Below, one piece after another: positions 1-9,196 of a stretch of 64,000 nt of DNA. Every line of letters starts with the position of its first letter. Position 1 is the stretch's first letter. The translations under genes were made by a program, and so were the position numbers. The notes beneath the pieces are model-generated. The model ran no database searches, had not been told where the DNA came from, and saw only the letters and a list, made by a program, of their open reading frames with translations. Source of the stretch: Bacteroidales bacterium (GTDB taxonomy: Bacteria; Bacteroidota; Bacteroidia; Bacteroidales; UBA10428); assembly GCA_016931575.1 (NCBI GenBank), contig JAFGEO010000006.1:49466-113465 (forward strand). Reading direction: 5' to 3'.

Positions 1-1
1 G

Positions 2-118
2 AGTGAAAAATTGCATTCTACACATGCCTCTGCAATCTATTGTGCTTGTAATGAAATGGATAGCAACCGGGACTCTGATCAGCGAGAGGATTTTACCGGG
101 ACTCTGAGCAACTTTTAA
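2..118 (+). other. Possible 3' tail of a truncated gene, or insertion-sequence debris
   Basis: The frame is open from the left edge to a TAA at 116-118 and contains no convincing start. The predicted tail resembles no family I recognise. A 13-base motif, accgggactctga, occurs twice in direct orientation (66-78 and 95-107), 29 bases apart, which is unusual for coding sequence and would also fit the end of a mobile element. Bases 119-274 before the next gene are AT-rich and hold no gene; TAACTTTA at 194-201 is one base off the Bacteroidota -7 promoter consensus. Confidence 0.25.
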
Positions 119-274
119 TACTTTATGACGTAAAATGCCCTGTTGCTTTAGACCTAAGTATTCGAAGAATGATAAGTTTCAAATAGTTTTTTTTAACTTT
201 AGCTAAGAAATTCATTTCTTTATACAATGTTTAGGTTCCTACAGAGTTAATTAAGAAATACAATACACCAATTA

Positions 275-1744
275 ATGGCAGGCATACGAGCACTTCTTGG
301 ACTTTTTCCTAAGACCGGCGACTACGAGAGCAAGCTAAACACTCTTGATGAGGAGTATAAGGAGCTCATGGCGGTTAAAAACTCAAAAGAATTACATGAA
401 CTACATGAGTTGGAAGCTACGGTAAATTCGGAAGAATTTATTCGTAAGAAGAAAGAGATTTTGTCTCTCAGGTTTAAGCAAACTGATGACTACCAAAAAG
501 AGCAGCAGTATAAAAAGGCAGCTAAATCAGCCGACATTAAGCTGTATTACAAAGTAATGAATTCATCCGACCTGCGGAATTTTGAGAGGATCGCTGGATC
601 TGCTGATCTGAGGACCTACAACGATCTTGAAGAGTTCGTAAAATCTGCTGAGTTTTTGCATCTTAAGAAGGAATCTAAAGCGAAAGCTTTTAAAGCCTCT
701 GATGAATATGTCAGGTTCCAGGATTATCTGAGACTCAGGAAATCAAAAGATATTCAATTCTTTGAGAAATATAAGAAATCAAAATCGCTGAGCAATTTCA
801 ACCAACTTTCGGGATCTGACAGGCTGAAACAATTCGAAGAACTTGAAGCCTATGTTAAAGGGGATGAGTTCAATAAATTTAAAGCATATTGTCTGAAACC
901 TCCCAGGAAGAGGTGGATGGAATCCAAAGAATTTGAGATTCTGCAGGATTATGAACTAAGGAAGAAATCGGAAAAGATTGTTTGGTATTTTAAGTACGCT
1001 GAACATAAGCGTTTTGACTGGCACCGTCGCTGGACTCTGACATTTAAGGATGAGTTTTCAGGACCCAAGCTGGACAAAAAAATATGGTTGACACGGTATT
1101 ACTGGGGAGATAAAATGTTTAAAGGCAGCTATTCTCTAAGTCAGGATAAGCATTTCGTTACCGATGGTGATAATTTACTGCTGGAAAACGGGAGACTGCA
1201 CATTGTTACAAAAAAGGAAGATATTAAGGGAAATTCCTGGGATACCTCCTACGGTTTTATTTCCAGGGAATTTGGATATACATCAGGGCTTATCAACAGC
1301 GCGAACAGTTTCCGTCAGAAATACGGAATTTTCAGTGCGAAAGTGAGGCTTAATGCCGAATCTAAACTGATCAATGCTTTCTGGATGGTGGGTAACAGCA
1401 TGGTTCCTCATATCGATGTTGTTAAAGCAGCAAAGAAAATAAGCTTTAGCCATGCATGGGGCGATCCAAAAGACCTTAAATCTGTTAATAAATTCAGTTA
1501 TAAACGGGGAAGGAAAAGGCTGGCGAATGATTTCTATATCTTCTCTCTGGAATGGAAACCTGGTAAATTAAGCTGGTCCATCAATGGTGTAGAGGTTGCT
1601 TCAACTACCTCCGGAGTTCCTGATGAAGAAATGTATATTGCCTTTAGTGCTGGGCTGCAGACGGATGTTAATGGTATCCTTCCGGCAAGAATGGAAATCG
1701 ACTGGGTAAGATGTTACCAGTTGAACGAGCTGCTGGAAGCCTAG
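275..1744 (+). CDS. Helical-repeat protein with C-terminal GH16-like (laminarinase-fold) domain, catalytic residues lost
   Basis: 489 residues with no signal peptide visible. Residues about 46-249 hold three degenerate copies of a charged helical unit of about 72 residues (near 46-117, 118-188 and 190-249). Each contains motifs like LEEFVKSAEF, then SDEY..FQDY.L..S.DI and F.kY. Residues about 250-489 look like a glycoside hydrolase family 16 beta-jelly-roll: WTLTFKDEFSG near the start, then YTSGLINS, KYGIFSAKVRL, FWMVG and FSLEWKPGKLSWSINGVEV. The GH16 active site is normally E-[ILV]-D-x-x-E. Here it reads HIDVVK at 379-384, so the nucleophile and the acid/base glutamates are His and Lys and only the middle Asp (381) remains. 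I infer a non-catalytic glycan-binding or structural role, probably cytoplasmic. ATG at 275 is the first start in frame. Confidence 0.7.
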   Translation: MAGIRALLGLFPKTGDYESKLNTLDEEYKELMAVKNSKELHELHELEATVNSEEFIRKKKEILSLRFKQTDDYQKEQQYKKAAKSADIKLYYKVMNSSDLRNFERIAGSADLRTYNDLEEFVKSAEFLHLKKESKAKAFKASDEYVRFQDYLRLRKSKDIQFFEKYKKSKSLSNFNQLSGSDRLKQFEELEAYVKGDEFNKFKAYCLKPPRKRWMESKEFEILQDYELRKKSEKIVWYFKYAEHKRFDWHRRWTLTFKDEFSGPKLDKKIWLTRYYWGDKMFKGSYSLSQDKHFVTDGDNLLLENGRLHIVTKKEDIKGNSWDTSYGFISREFGYTSGLINSANSFRQKYGIFSAKVRLNAESKLINAFWMVGNSMVPHIDVVKAAKKISFSHAWGDPKDLKSVNKFSYKRGRKRLANDFYIFSLEWKPGKLSWSINGVEVASTTSGVPDEEMYIAFSAGLQTDVNGILPARMEIDWVRCYQLNELLEA

Positions 1745-1777
1745 GGTCCGGCAGTTGAATACGAATAATTTCCTGAG

Positions 1778-1924
1778 TTACCTGATCGTATCGTTGGCAG
1801 GCATTAAATTGATTTCCAGCAGGTCATCAATAATACATGTTGTACGCATCCTCATTCCGAGTTCGTAATCCGGGATCAGTTCTTCATCTGCAAAAATTAC
1901 CTTGTACTGTTCAAGCTTTGTCAT
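1778..1924 (-). CDS. Small hypothetical protein (48 residues)
   Basis: An intact ATG-to-TAA frame of 48 codons on the minus strand, beginning MTKLEQYKVIFADEEL. It is acidic with no membrane segment, cysteine pair or family I recognise. It sits convergently behind the GH16-like gene with 33 bases between the two stops. The upstream sequence is AT-rich without a clear ribosome-binding site, as is common in Bacteroidota. Residue composition looks protein-like, but at this length chance cannot be excluded. Confidence 0.45.
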   Translation of the reverse strand: MTKLEQYKVIFADEELIPDYELGMRMRTTCIIDDLLEINLMPANDTIR

Positions 1925-2118
1925 CTTCTTCTGTTTTATAGTTATTGGTAAATCTATTCCTCCAATCTTAATTATACATTAAGCAGGGATTAAGCTTTTC
2001 TGTCGCAATTTACTCGAAGGATTCGGCACCAACATCTGAGGGTGCGTATTGTCCATCCATAGACCGGTGCAGAAGAAAACTTTTAGCGCATTTCCTTATT
2101 AGCAAACCAAATAGGCCC

Positions 2119-2126
2119 TACCTTTG
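2119..2126 (+). promoter_or_regulatory. Promoter -7 box of the ThiF-like gene
   Basis: TACCTTTG matches the Bacteroidota -7 consensus TAnnTTTG. No clear TTTG lies 19-21 bases upstream. The box overlaps the TTG at 2124 that would otherwise be taken as a start codon, so translation more likely begins at the ATG at 2181. Confidence 0.5.
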
Positions 2127-2180
2127 TTTAGTGTTGAAACAGACACAGAAGAATTAGCCACGTATTTCCGGATAAAGAAA

Positions 2181-2954
2181 ATGGAGCCTATGAATAGTCA
2201 GCCAAGTACTTTGAGTCAAAAAGAGATTAGGCGATACGCTTTACAGATAAGTGTCCCGCAAATCGGGATAAAAGGACAGGAAAAGATAAAATCCGCGAAA
2301 GTGCTGGTCATCGGTGCGGGGGGTAAGGGGACCTCAGTTATGCAAAATCTGGCTTCCATCGGTGTAGGCGAAATGGGAATAAGCGATAATTTTCCTGTTT
2401 TGGAGAGCGACTTGAGCCGACAGCATCTTTATGGGAGCAATGATATCGGTAAGCAAAAAGCCATTATTTCCAGACAAAAACTATTGGAGATCAATAACCT
2501 GAATAATTACAGGCTACATAATGTATTTTTATCTGCAGATAACATTTCTACTATCTGCAGGGATTACGATGTCCTGGTGGATACTACCGACAATGCAGCC
2601 GCTCATTACCTGATAAGTGATGCAGCAGTAGAACTGAATAAACCCCTCGTTTTTGGAGCGCTAAAGGGGGGTAATGGCCTTGTTACAATCCTGAATTATC
2701 AGCATGGCCCATCGCTCAGGTGTATATTCCCTGAACCTGAAATGATGGAAAGGACCAATAGCGATGAAGACTTTACCTGTCACCTTTCTCTTCTTGCAAT
2801 CGTGGGAGGGATTATTACCAATGAAGTAGTCAAAGTAATCCTGAAAAGGGATAGCCAGCTAAGTTCAAATTTGTTAAATATAGATCTTGGGAAGTACATT
2901 TTTAGCCTGAAACCCGTTGAAAGGAATCCCGATAATTTCAAAGCCAATAACTAA
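2181..2954 (+). CDS. ThiF/MoeB/HesA-family adenylyltransferase (E1-like), orphan
   Basis: 257 residues from the ATG at 2181; an alternative is the ATG at 2190. The family adenylates the C terminus of small ubiquitin-like sulfur carriers such as ThiS, MoaD or MoaD-like proteins. The Rossmann ATP site is visible as GAGGKGT (about 45-51, usually GAGGLGS), followed by the conserved SRQHLYG stretch and VDTTDN, which normally binds Mg-ATP. The two CxxC pairs that bind zinc in MoeB and ThiF are missing: only RCIFPEPE and a lone Cys in FTCHLS are present. No thiS, moaD, moaE or thiamine gene lies nearby, so the partner is unknown. An upstream TTG frame extension falls inside the promoter and is rejected. 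The family call is firm; the pathway is not. Confidence 0.8.
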   Translation: MEPMNSQPSTLSQKEIRRYALQISVPQIGIKGQEKIKSAKVLVIGAGGKGTSVMQNLASIGVGEMGISDNFPVLESDLSRQHLYGSNDIGKQKAIISRQKLLEINNLNNYRLHNVFLSADNISTICRDYDVLVDTTDNAAAHYLISDAAVELNKPLVFGALKGGNGLVTILNYQHGPSLRCIFPEPEMMERTNSDEDFTCHLSLLAIVGGIITNEVVKVILKRDSQLSSNLLNIDLGKYIFSLKPVERNPDNFKANN

Positions 2955-3083
2955 TGTGGTTGGAAACTGGTTTTCAAATAGTTGAAATACTTGTATAAGA
3001 GTGTGTATAACTTTTGAGAGCAATTCCGGATATTAGGGCAGATAATGACTATTTTATGCTGCTAAATTTTGGTGACTTTTTCT

Positions 3084-5753
3084 ATGCTGAAATCTTTGAG
3101 GAACAGAGTATTAGTATTTTTTATTCTGGTTGCATTCGTGATCGCCGGTTTGGTTTTTCCAATAAACTATTTTCATGCAAAAAAGAGGCATCAGATTGAG
3201 CAGCGTGTAGAAGACATCAATGAGGTATATTTTTGTTTTGTACGTGATTTAAAATATACATCAGCCTTCATCTCACTGGAGACCATGAATCTCGATTTCT
3301 TCGTTAAAGGAGAGAGCCCTTATCTTAAAGCGCACGATTTAATTCAGGATTCAATTACCCATCGGATAGATTCCCAGCTGGGAGAATCCGGATCCGGCTC
3401 ATCTTCCGGTGTACTTTATGATATCAGCAAAGGCTATAAGGAATTTTGCCAGCTTTTCGACAGCATTGTATTATATACCTATAAACGGGGTTACCGATAC
3501 TTGGGAGTTGAAGGGGAGATGCTCAGTTACATGTATGCTATCGAGAAGAATTACAGTGAGCTTGAGGGCATACCAAAAATACGCTCCTTTGAGAGGGAAT
3601 ACCTAAATCGGAATGATCAGGATGCTGTCAGGGAGATTCGGGAACTTTCAGAGGATTTAGTGGCATCCCTGGCAGCGAACCAGCAGTATCCTGCCGATGA
3701 AAAGCTTGAAATTCAATACTTGCTTCGGGCGTATACCAAAAGTCTTACCGAACTTTCTGAACTCGACAACCGATTAGGGATCAGAAGTAATACCGGATTA
3801 AAGAAAGATCTCTTCTCGCAGGGTAATAAACTTGAGAAGAACCTGGCTAACTATGTTGCGTCAAACAGGAACCTGGAAAAAAAGCAATTAGTGCAGCTCA
3901 ACATTTTATTTGGGATCCTGGCATTATTACTTTTTTTAAGTGTCATTGGATTAAGCATATACATTTCAAAATTTCTTGTGTACCACCTGGAGAAGCTTAG
4001 TTTTTATGTCTCCAAGTTGGCAAGGCATGATTTTAATTATTCAGGGGACAAACTGAACCTTCATCGGTCGAGCCGCGAAATCAGAAGCATATACAGGGAG
4101 ATTCGGAATATGGTGGCACAACTCAGGATTCGTGAGAAACAGCGAGATGCTGCTATTGCCGAAGCCCGTCAAAGTGAGAAACGCTACCGTGACCTTTCTG
4201 AATTGCTGCCACAAAGCATTTTTGAGACTGATAAGCTTGGCAATCTGATCTATGTGAATAAAGCCTGGTACCTGGCATTTGGTTATACAAAGGAGGATTT
4301 GAAAGAGGGACTGAACCTCATTGAAATCCTGCAGACGAATACCGACAGCAATATTTTTGGAATTAACCGCATTGAAAACTCTGATTATATTGCAATACGC
4401 AAAGATGGTACGCGGTTTCCGGCCCAGGTTTATGCAGATATGATCCAGGTTGATATGCAGATGACTGGGCGACGGGGAATCATTATTGATGCCACCCTTA
4501 GGAATAAATACATTGAGGGCTTGAAAAAAGAGACCGCCCGGGCCGTTTCTTCGGATAAACAGAAATCTTCCTTCCTTGCGAATATGTCTCATGAGATTCG
4601 GACTCCAATGAATTCGATCATAGGATTCGCGAATCTTCTTTCAACAGAGGGAATTGAGGATGAACAGAAGGGAGAATTTGTACAGCATATTCAGGAAAGT
4701 GGCCAATTACTTCTGAACCTTATCGATGATATCATTGACGTTGCGAAGATCGAGGCAGGTGAAATAAAAATTAAACCCGGAGCCTGTGATCCGGCAAAGA
4801 TCATCCATGAGCTGATTCATAGTTTCGAAGGATATAAAACAACCCTTGGCAAAGGAGATATTGAGCTGAAAGCAATTGTTCCGAATGCGGAAATCATGTT
4901 TAATTCAGATCCTTTCAGGCTGAAGCAGATTCTATCTAACCTGATAAGCAATGCTATTAAGTTTACTGATAAAGGTTCGGTAAGCATTTCATGTACCCTC
5001 AAGAATGATCGCCTGGTTGAGTTTGCAGTTGAAGATACCGGGATCGGGATGACTAAGGAAGATTTGAATGTGATCTTTTCACGTTTTACAAGGACCAGTA
5101 AGGCAGAAGCAAAAAATATTGCCGGTACCGGCTTGGGGCTCAATATCTCAAAGAACCTGGTTGAACTGCTGGGAGGCCAGATGTGGGTAAGTTCCGTTCC
5201 GGCGGAAGGAAGCAGATTTTGCTTTCACCTGCCCTTTAAGGCATTGCCGGTTGAGACAAAAATTCCTCATGCCACGCGAAAAGGAGAGTCAGATACAATT
5301 TTCAACTGGAAGGGCAGGACGATCCTGATTGCTGAAGATGACGAGAACAGTTACGTTTTTCTGAAAGAAGTATTACAGAAGACTCAAGCCCGGATTGTTC
5401 ATGCTGTAAATGGGAAGGAAGTTGTAGAAGCGGTGAAATTCAGCGATGAAATAGATATCATATTAATGGATATCAATATGCCATATATCGACGGATATAC
5501 AGCCACAGAACTAATAAAGAAAACCCGTCCGTCATTGCCTGTCATAGCACAAACCGCCTATGCCATGGAGGGAGACAGGGAAAAGAGCATCCTGGCCGGA
5601 TGCGATGATTATATGACTAAGCCGGTTAATCCCCAGAACCTTCTGGCGAAGATCAATCAGTTTATGCCCCTCAGGTTCAAGGATCAGGCTCCTGCTACCA
5701 ACAAACCCGACCATCAGGAAACGCTGGCAAGCTATAAAAAGAAAAACGACTAA
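3084..5753 (+). CDS. Membrane hybrid sensor histidine kinase with PAS and receiver domains
   Basis: 889 residues. An N-terminal transmembrane helix (about 9-30), a periplasmic sensor region of some 240 residues with no recognised fold, and a second helix (about 272-297) are followed by a HAMP-like linker, a PAS domain (about 365-475), HisKA with phospho-acceptor His503 in ANMSHEIRTPMNS, an ATPase domain (N box near 618, DTGIGM, GTGLGL) and a receiver domain with phospho-acceptor Asp796 in LMDINMP. All phosphotransfer residues are present. There is no DNA-binding output domain, so the signal probably passes to an unlinked regulator. ATG at 3084 is preferred to the TTG at 3069. Peptidase E starts 11 bases downstream, suggesting one transcript. 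Confidence 0.9.
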   Translation: MLKSLRNRVLVFFILVAFVIAGLVFPINYFHAKKRHQIEQRVEDINEVYFCFVRDLKYTSAFISLETMNLDFFVKGESPYLKAHDLIQDSITHRIDSQLGESGSGSSSGVLYDISKGYKEFCQLFDSIVLYTYKRGYRYLGVEGEMLSYMYAIEKNYSELEGIPKIRSFEREYLNRNDQDAVREIRELSEDLVASLAANQQYPADEKLEIQYLLRAYTKSLTELSELDNRLGIRSNTGLKKDLFSQGNKLEKNLANYVASNRNLEKKQLVQLNILFGILALLLFLSVIGLSIYISKFLVYHLEKLSFYVSKLARHDFNYSGDKLNLHRSSREIRSIYREIRNMVAQLRIREKQRDAAIAEARQSEKRYRDLSELLPQSIFETDKLGNLIYVNKAWYLAFGYTKEDLKEGLNLIEILQTNTDSNIFGINRIENSDYIAIRKDGTRFPAQVYADMIQVDMQMTGRRGIIIDATLRNKYIEGLKKETARAVSSDKQKSSFLANMSHEIRTPMNSIIGFANLLSTEGIEDEQKGEFVQHIQESGQLLLNLIDDIIDVAKIEAGEIKIKPGACDPAKIIHELIHSFEGYKTTLGKGDIELKAIVPNAEIMFNSDPFRLKQILSNLISNAIKFTDKGSVSISCTLKNDRLVEFAVEDTGIGMTKEDLNVIFSRFTRTSKAEAKNIAGTGLGLNISKNLVELLGGQMWVSSVPAEGSRFCFHLPFKALPVETKIPHATRKGESDTIFNWKGRTILIAEDDENSYVFLKEVLQKTQARIVHAVNGKEVVEAVKFSDEIDIILMDINMPYIDGYTATELIKKTRPSLPVIAQTAYAMEGDREKSILAGCDDYMTKPVNPQNLLAKINQFMPLRFKDQAPATNKPDHQETLASYKKKND

Positions 5754-5764
5754 TACCATCCGGA

Positions 5765-6472
5765 ATGCGACTTTTACTTTTTAGCAATTCAACGAATGCA
5801 GGAGAGGAGTATCTGGCATATACCCTGCCCTATATAGAGGATTTCCTTCGGGATACAGGGAAGGAGGCCCTGTTTATTCCCTATGCGGGAATATCGGTTG
5901 GGTATGAAAGGTACAGCCGTATGGTGGCATCACAACTTTCCTCAATCGGCATAAATCTTACCTCAATTCATCAAGCCGGAAATAAGGCAAAAGCGATTAA
6001 AAATGCATCGGTTATCATAATTGGAGGAGGTAATACGTTCTATCTTCTGAACCTGCTTCAGAATGAAAAATTGATGGAACCGATCAGGAAAGAAGTGCTG
6101 GAAGGGAAAGCCTTTATTGGATGGAGTGCAGGATCAAATATGGCCTGTCCCACGATTTGTACAACTAATGATATGCCCATTGTTGAACCTCTAAGTTTTC
6201 AGTCACTGGGATTCTTACCCTTTCAGATTAATCCGCATTACACGGATTTCGTTCAGCAGGGACATGCCGGAGAAACCAGGGATATGCGTTTACGGGAATA
6301 CATCCTGGCAAATCCCGGCACCTATGTCGTTGGACTCAGGGAAGGTTCCCTCTTGCAAGTGGAAGGAAATCAACTCATGCTGAAAGGTAACAAACCCTGT
6401 AAGATCTTCCGGCATATGCAGGATGCATTCGAGATTTCCCCCGGGGGAGATTTGAATTTTCTCATGGGATGA
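5765..6472 (+). CDS. pepE: Peptidase E, alpha-aspartyl dipeptidase (S51)
   Basis: 235 residues, close to the 229 of E. coli PepE. The family is a cytoplasmic serine peptidase that releases N-terminal aspartate from Asp-X dipeptides. The nucleophile elbow GWSAGSN places Ser at 121, and INPHY places the catalytic His at 158, matching Ser120 and His157 of the E. coli enzyme. IIGGGNTF is the usual glycine-rich strand. It lies 11 bases after the hybrid kinase and 43 bases before the AsmA-like gene on the same strand, so it is probably co-transcribed, although no functional link to the kinase is obvious. Confidence 0.92.
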   Translation: MRLLLFSNSTNAGEEYLAYTLPYIEDFLRDTGKEALFIPYAGISVGYERYSRMVASQLSSIGINLTSIHQAGNKAKAIKNASVIIIGGGNTFYLLNLLQNEKLMEPIRKEVLEGKAFIGWSAGSNMACPTICTTNDMPIVEPLSFQSLGFLPFQINPHYTDFVQQGHAGETRDMRLREYILANPGTYVVGLREGSLLQVEGNQLMLKGNKPCKIFRHMQDAFEISPGGDLNFLMG

Positions 6473-6515
6473 TTCGATCCTCCGCAGAATATATGATTGT
6501 AGCAGATTTGATCAG

Positions 6516-9137
6516 ATGAAAATTAAACTATCCCGGAAAATATTGAAAAGGGTCATATTTATCCTGATTGGAGTATGGCTTCTTCTTCTTGTGGCACTTT
6601 TCCTGACCAGTGGAAAGTTCGAGGAACAAGCTATTAAAATGTTCCATAATCAGGTTGCAAAATACCTTAAAACCCAGATCATCATAAAAAATACGAAGGA
6701 CATTAACCTTACTTTTTTCAGGAATTTCCCCAATGCTTCGCTTACCATCCGAAACGCTTATATTTTATCGGTGACTGAGTATGATCGTTCAGAATTCAAG
6801 GATTTTAACGATCAGGATACCCTGCTTTATGCCGGACGCGTTTCACTGGTACTGGACTTATGGAGCCTCCTGTCAAATAAATATGAACTTAAGAAAATTA
6901 TCATTGAGGATGGACGGATCAATATCCTGACTGACTCGGGAGGGGATATCAACTACGATATTTTCCGGGATGATGGTCCTGAAGATTCTGAGGAAGATGT
7001 GGAATACAATACCGAAAAGATCATCCTGACCAATATGCAGGTAAACTATCTTGACAGAAGCCTGGATTTGGATTACACCGGAAAAATTGATGAGGCTGCG
7101 GCCTCAGGAAGTATTAAGGGCTATAACTTCAAGCTTGACATTGAAGGCAAAATAGTTAAGAATACCCTAAGGTATGAGCATTATTATTTCAAACACCCCA
7201 AGATCATTTCCACAGTTGTTACTGTTGAAAAGGACAGGGAAAGCTACACGCTGTCCGGAGGAGTTGCCACAGCCTACGGGATTCCTGTGAATTTCCACGG
7301 CAATTATAATTTTGTCAGAAAGTCCTATGCCTATAATTTTAAGATGAAGGATGAATCAGTCAGAGATGTTGATCCTTATCTGCTGGAAATGTATCTCTCA
7401 GACCTCCAGTTATATCCAGAGAAAGGCTACCTGTCACTGAATCTCGATGTTTCAGCGGATTCAAACACAAATAACAAGTATGATGCCCGATTTAACCTAA
7501 AGAAAGGAGCTATGTATAATCATCCGATGAAAGTCAGGATTGAAGACATCTTTCTTTCAGGGACGTATAGCAACGGGCGACAAAGGAATGCGCTTTCAAG
7601 TACATTAACTATTGATAACTTAAGTTGTACCTCCGGACAGAGCAAGCTTTCCTTTACCGGGTCCATCAGCAATTTCGAATCCCCCCGGATAAGCGGGGAT
7701 CTGAGCGGCACCCTGGAATTAGAGAAACTGATGGTCTCGAAAAATCTGGCAGATCAGGTTGTACTGGGGGGCATGGCGTATGCAGATTTCAAAGTCGATG
7801 GCAGCATAGGTTCCTTAGACAATATTAGCACAAGAGATCTGAAGTCAGTCAAACTTCAGGGGAAAGTCATTCTTGATCAGGCTTACATTCAGCAGAAGGA
7901 TAATTCGCTTCCCGAGGTAAGTCTGACCGGGGAGATCGGTCTTAAAAACCTCATGGAGATATCCCTGAAGGATCTTAAAGTTACCACCGGGAAGAGCGAT
8001 TTGCTGGTAAACGGGAACCTGGATAATCTGCCCCAGTTTTCCTCTGACAAATCCCTAATTCCAAGGTTCACCGGAAATATCCGGTCGAACGAATTCAATG
8101 TAAAGGATATTATGGTGGGAGGAGATACAAAAAAGAGTGAACCACTCAGGCTGGAATTGCCGGATTCAGTGTACCTGACCGGGAGTCTCCAGATCAATAA
8201 TTTTCATTTTGATAATTTTGATGCTACACAGGTGACCAGTAACCTTGAGTATGTTCCCAGGAAACTGACCTTATCATCCTTTAATATGAATACCCAGGGA
8301 GGGAGACTTGAGAGTTCCCATACCATTGAGCAGAAAGGTGAACAGATATATACGCATTCTGATCTTAAATTCCTGAATCTGGATATTGGGGATCTGTTTT
8401 ATGCTGTCAATGATTTTAACCTGGAAATCATCACCCACAACAACATCGACGGGACCCTGAATGGGACGGCAATGATAAATGGTTGCTGGGACCTGGAACT
8501 GAACCCGGTATATGATGAGCTTACCGGAGAAGCGCTGATAGCAATTGAGAAAGGGGAACTAAAAGACTATCAGCCTATGATGGCCCTGTCTGCTTTCATT
8601 GAAATGGAGGAACTTAAACATATTAAGTTTGACAGGATGACCATGGATATAGATATAAGTGATAGAAACCTGCATATTGCCGAAACAAACATTAAATCTT
8701 CGGTTTTTGCCATTTCCGGTTCCGGCGACCATCGATTTGATAACAGCTATACCTATCGAGTACAGGTTAGATTAGATGAGGTACTCTGGAGAAAACTGAT
8801 TAAACGAAAACCTCAGAGCGATGAGTTTGGCTATGTAGTTGATGATGGTCTCGGCAAAACTATTGTGCCTTTGATACTAACCGGCAAAGACACCTTATAT
8901 ACAGTAACATACGACCGGGAGAAAGCAGGATCGAATTTCAGGGATAAGCTCACCCGGGAAAAGGAAGAGATCAGAAACCTAAGGAAAAGAGACCGCAAAA
9001 AGGAGGACGCGTATAAAGATGATATCAGGATAAACTGGGAGGAAGAAAAGAAGGAAGAGGAGCAGCAACAGGATATCCGTATTGAAGAATATGAAGAGGA
9101 AGACGATGAATTTATCATTAATTTCGATCCTGGATAA
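6516..9137 (+). CDS. AsmA-family membrane-anchored protein
   Basis: 873 residues. One N-terminal transmembrane helix (about 12-33) anchors a long beta-rich periplasmic region. The start has the AsmA pattern of a basic stretch, a helix and then a conserved segment (FFRNFPNASLTIRNAYI), and the C-terminal third carries the AsmA-C type region (GTLNGTAMINGCWDL, followed by LKDYQPMMALSAF). AsmA-like and related bridge-forming proteins support outer-membrane lipid transport and assembly, and this role is inferred from the family. The last 70 residues are an extremely charged low-complexity tail rich in Lys, Arg and Glu, ending in acidic runs. It is the middle gene of the same-strand run from the hybrid kinase to rnpA. 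Confidence 0.8.
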   Translation: MKIKLSRKILKRVIFILIGVWLLLLVALFLTSGKFEEQAIKMFHNQVAKYLKTQIIIKNTKDINLTFFRNFPNASLTIRNAYILSVTEYDRSEFKDFNDQDTLLYAGRVSLVLDLWSLLSNKYELKKIIIEDGRINILTDSGGDINYDIFRDDGPEDSEEDVEYNTEKIILTNMQVNYLDRSLDLDYTGKIDEAAASGSIKGYNFKLDIEGKIVKNTLRYEHYYFKHPKIISTVVTVEKDRESYTLSGGVATAYGIPVNFHGNYNFVRKSYAYNFKMKDESVRDVDPYLLEMYLSDLQLYPEKGYLSLNLDVSADSNTNNKYDARFNLKKGAMYNHPMKVRIEDIFLSGTYSNGRQRNALSSTLTIDNLSCTSGQSKLSFTGSISNFESPRISGDLSGTLELEKLMVSKNLADQVVLGGMAYADFKVDGSIGSLDNISTRDLKSVKLQGKVILDQAYIQQKDNSLPEVSLTGEIGLKNLMEISLKDLKVTTGKSDLLVNGNLDNLPQFSSDKSLIPRFTGNIRSNEFNVKDIMVGGDTKKSEPLRLELPDSVYLTGSLQINNFHFDNFDATQVTSNLEYVPRKLTLSSFNMNTQGGRLESSHTIEQKGEQIYTHSDLKFLNLDIGDLFYAVNDFNLEIITHNNIDGTLNGTAMINGCWDLELNPVYDELTGEALIAIEKGELKDYQPMMALSAFIEMEELKHIKFDRMTMDIDISDRNLHIAETNIKSSVFAISGSGDHRFDNSYTYRVQVRLDEVLWRKLIKRKPQSDEFGYVVDDGLGKTIVPLILTGKDTLYTVTYDREKAGSNFRDKLTREKEEIRNLRKRDRKKEDAYKDDIRINWEEEKKEEEQQQDIRIEEYEEEDDEFIINFDPG

Positions 9138-9196
9138 GATCTGGAAAAGGCAGGTGGGTACAGTTTGGTTTTCAGTTAACTAAGAGGAATGACAGG

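Noticed and set aside
2124..2180. TTG-initiated extension of the ThiF-like gene
   Set aside because: The TTG is part of a TACCTTTG promoter box; the ATG at 2181 precedes the conserved fold.
3014..3199. 61-codon plus-strand frame before the hybrid kinase
   Set aside because: Overlaps the kinase start in another frame, with no ribosome-binding site and no family resemblance.
8831..9118. Serine-rich minus-strand frame of 95 codons
   Set aside because: Shadow of the Lys/Glu-rich tail of the AsmA-like gene on the opposite strand.
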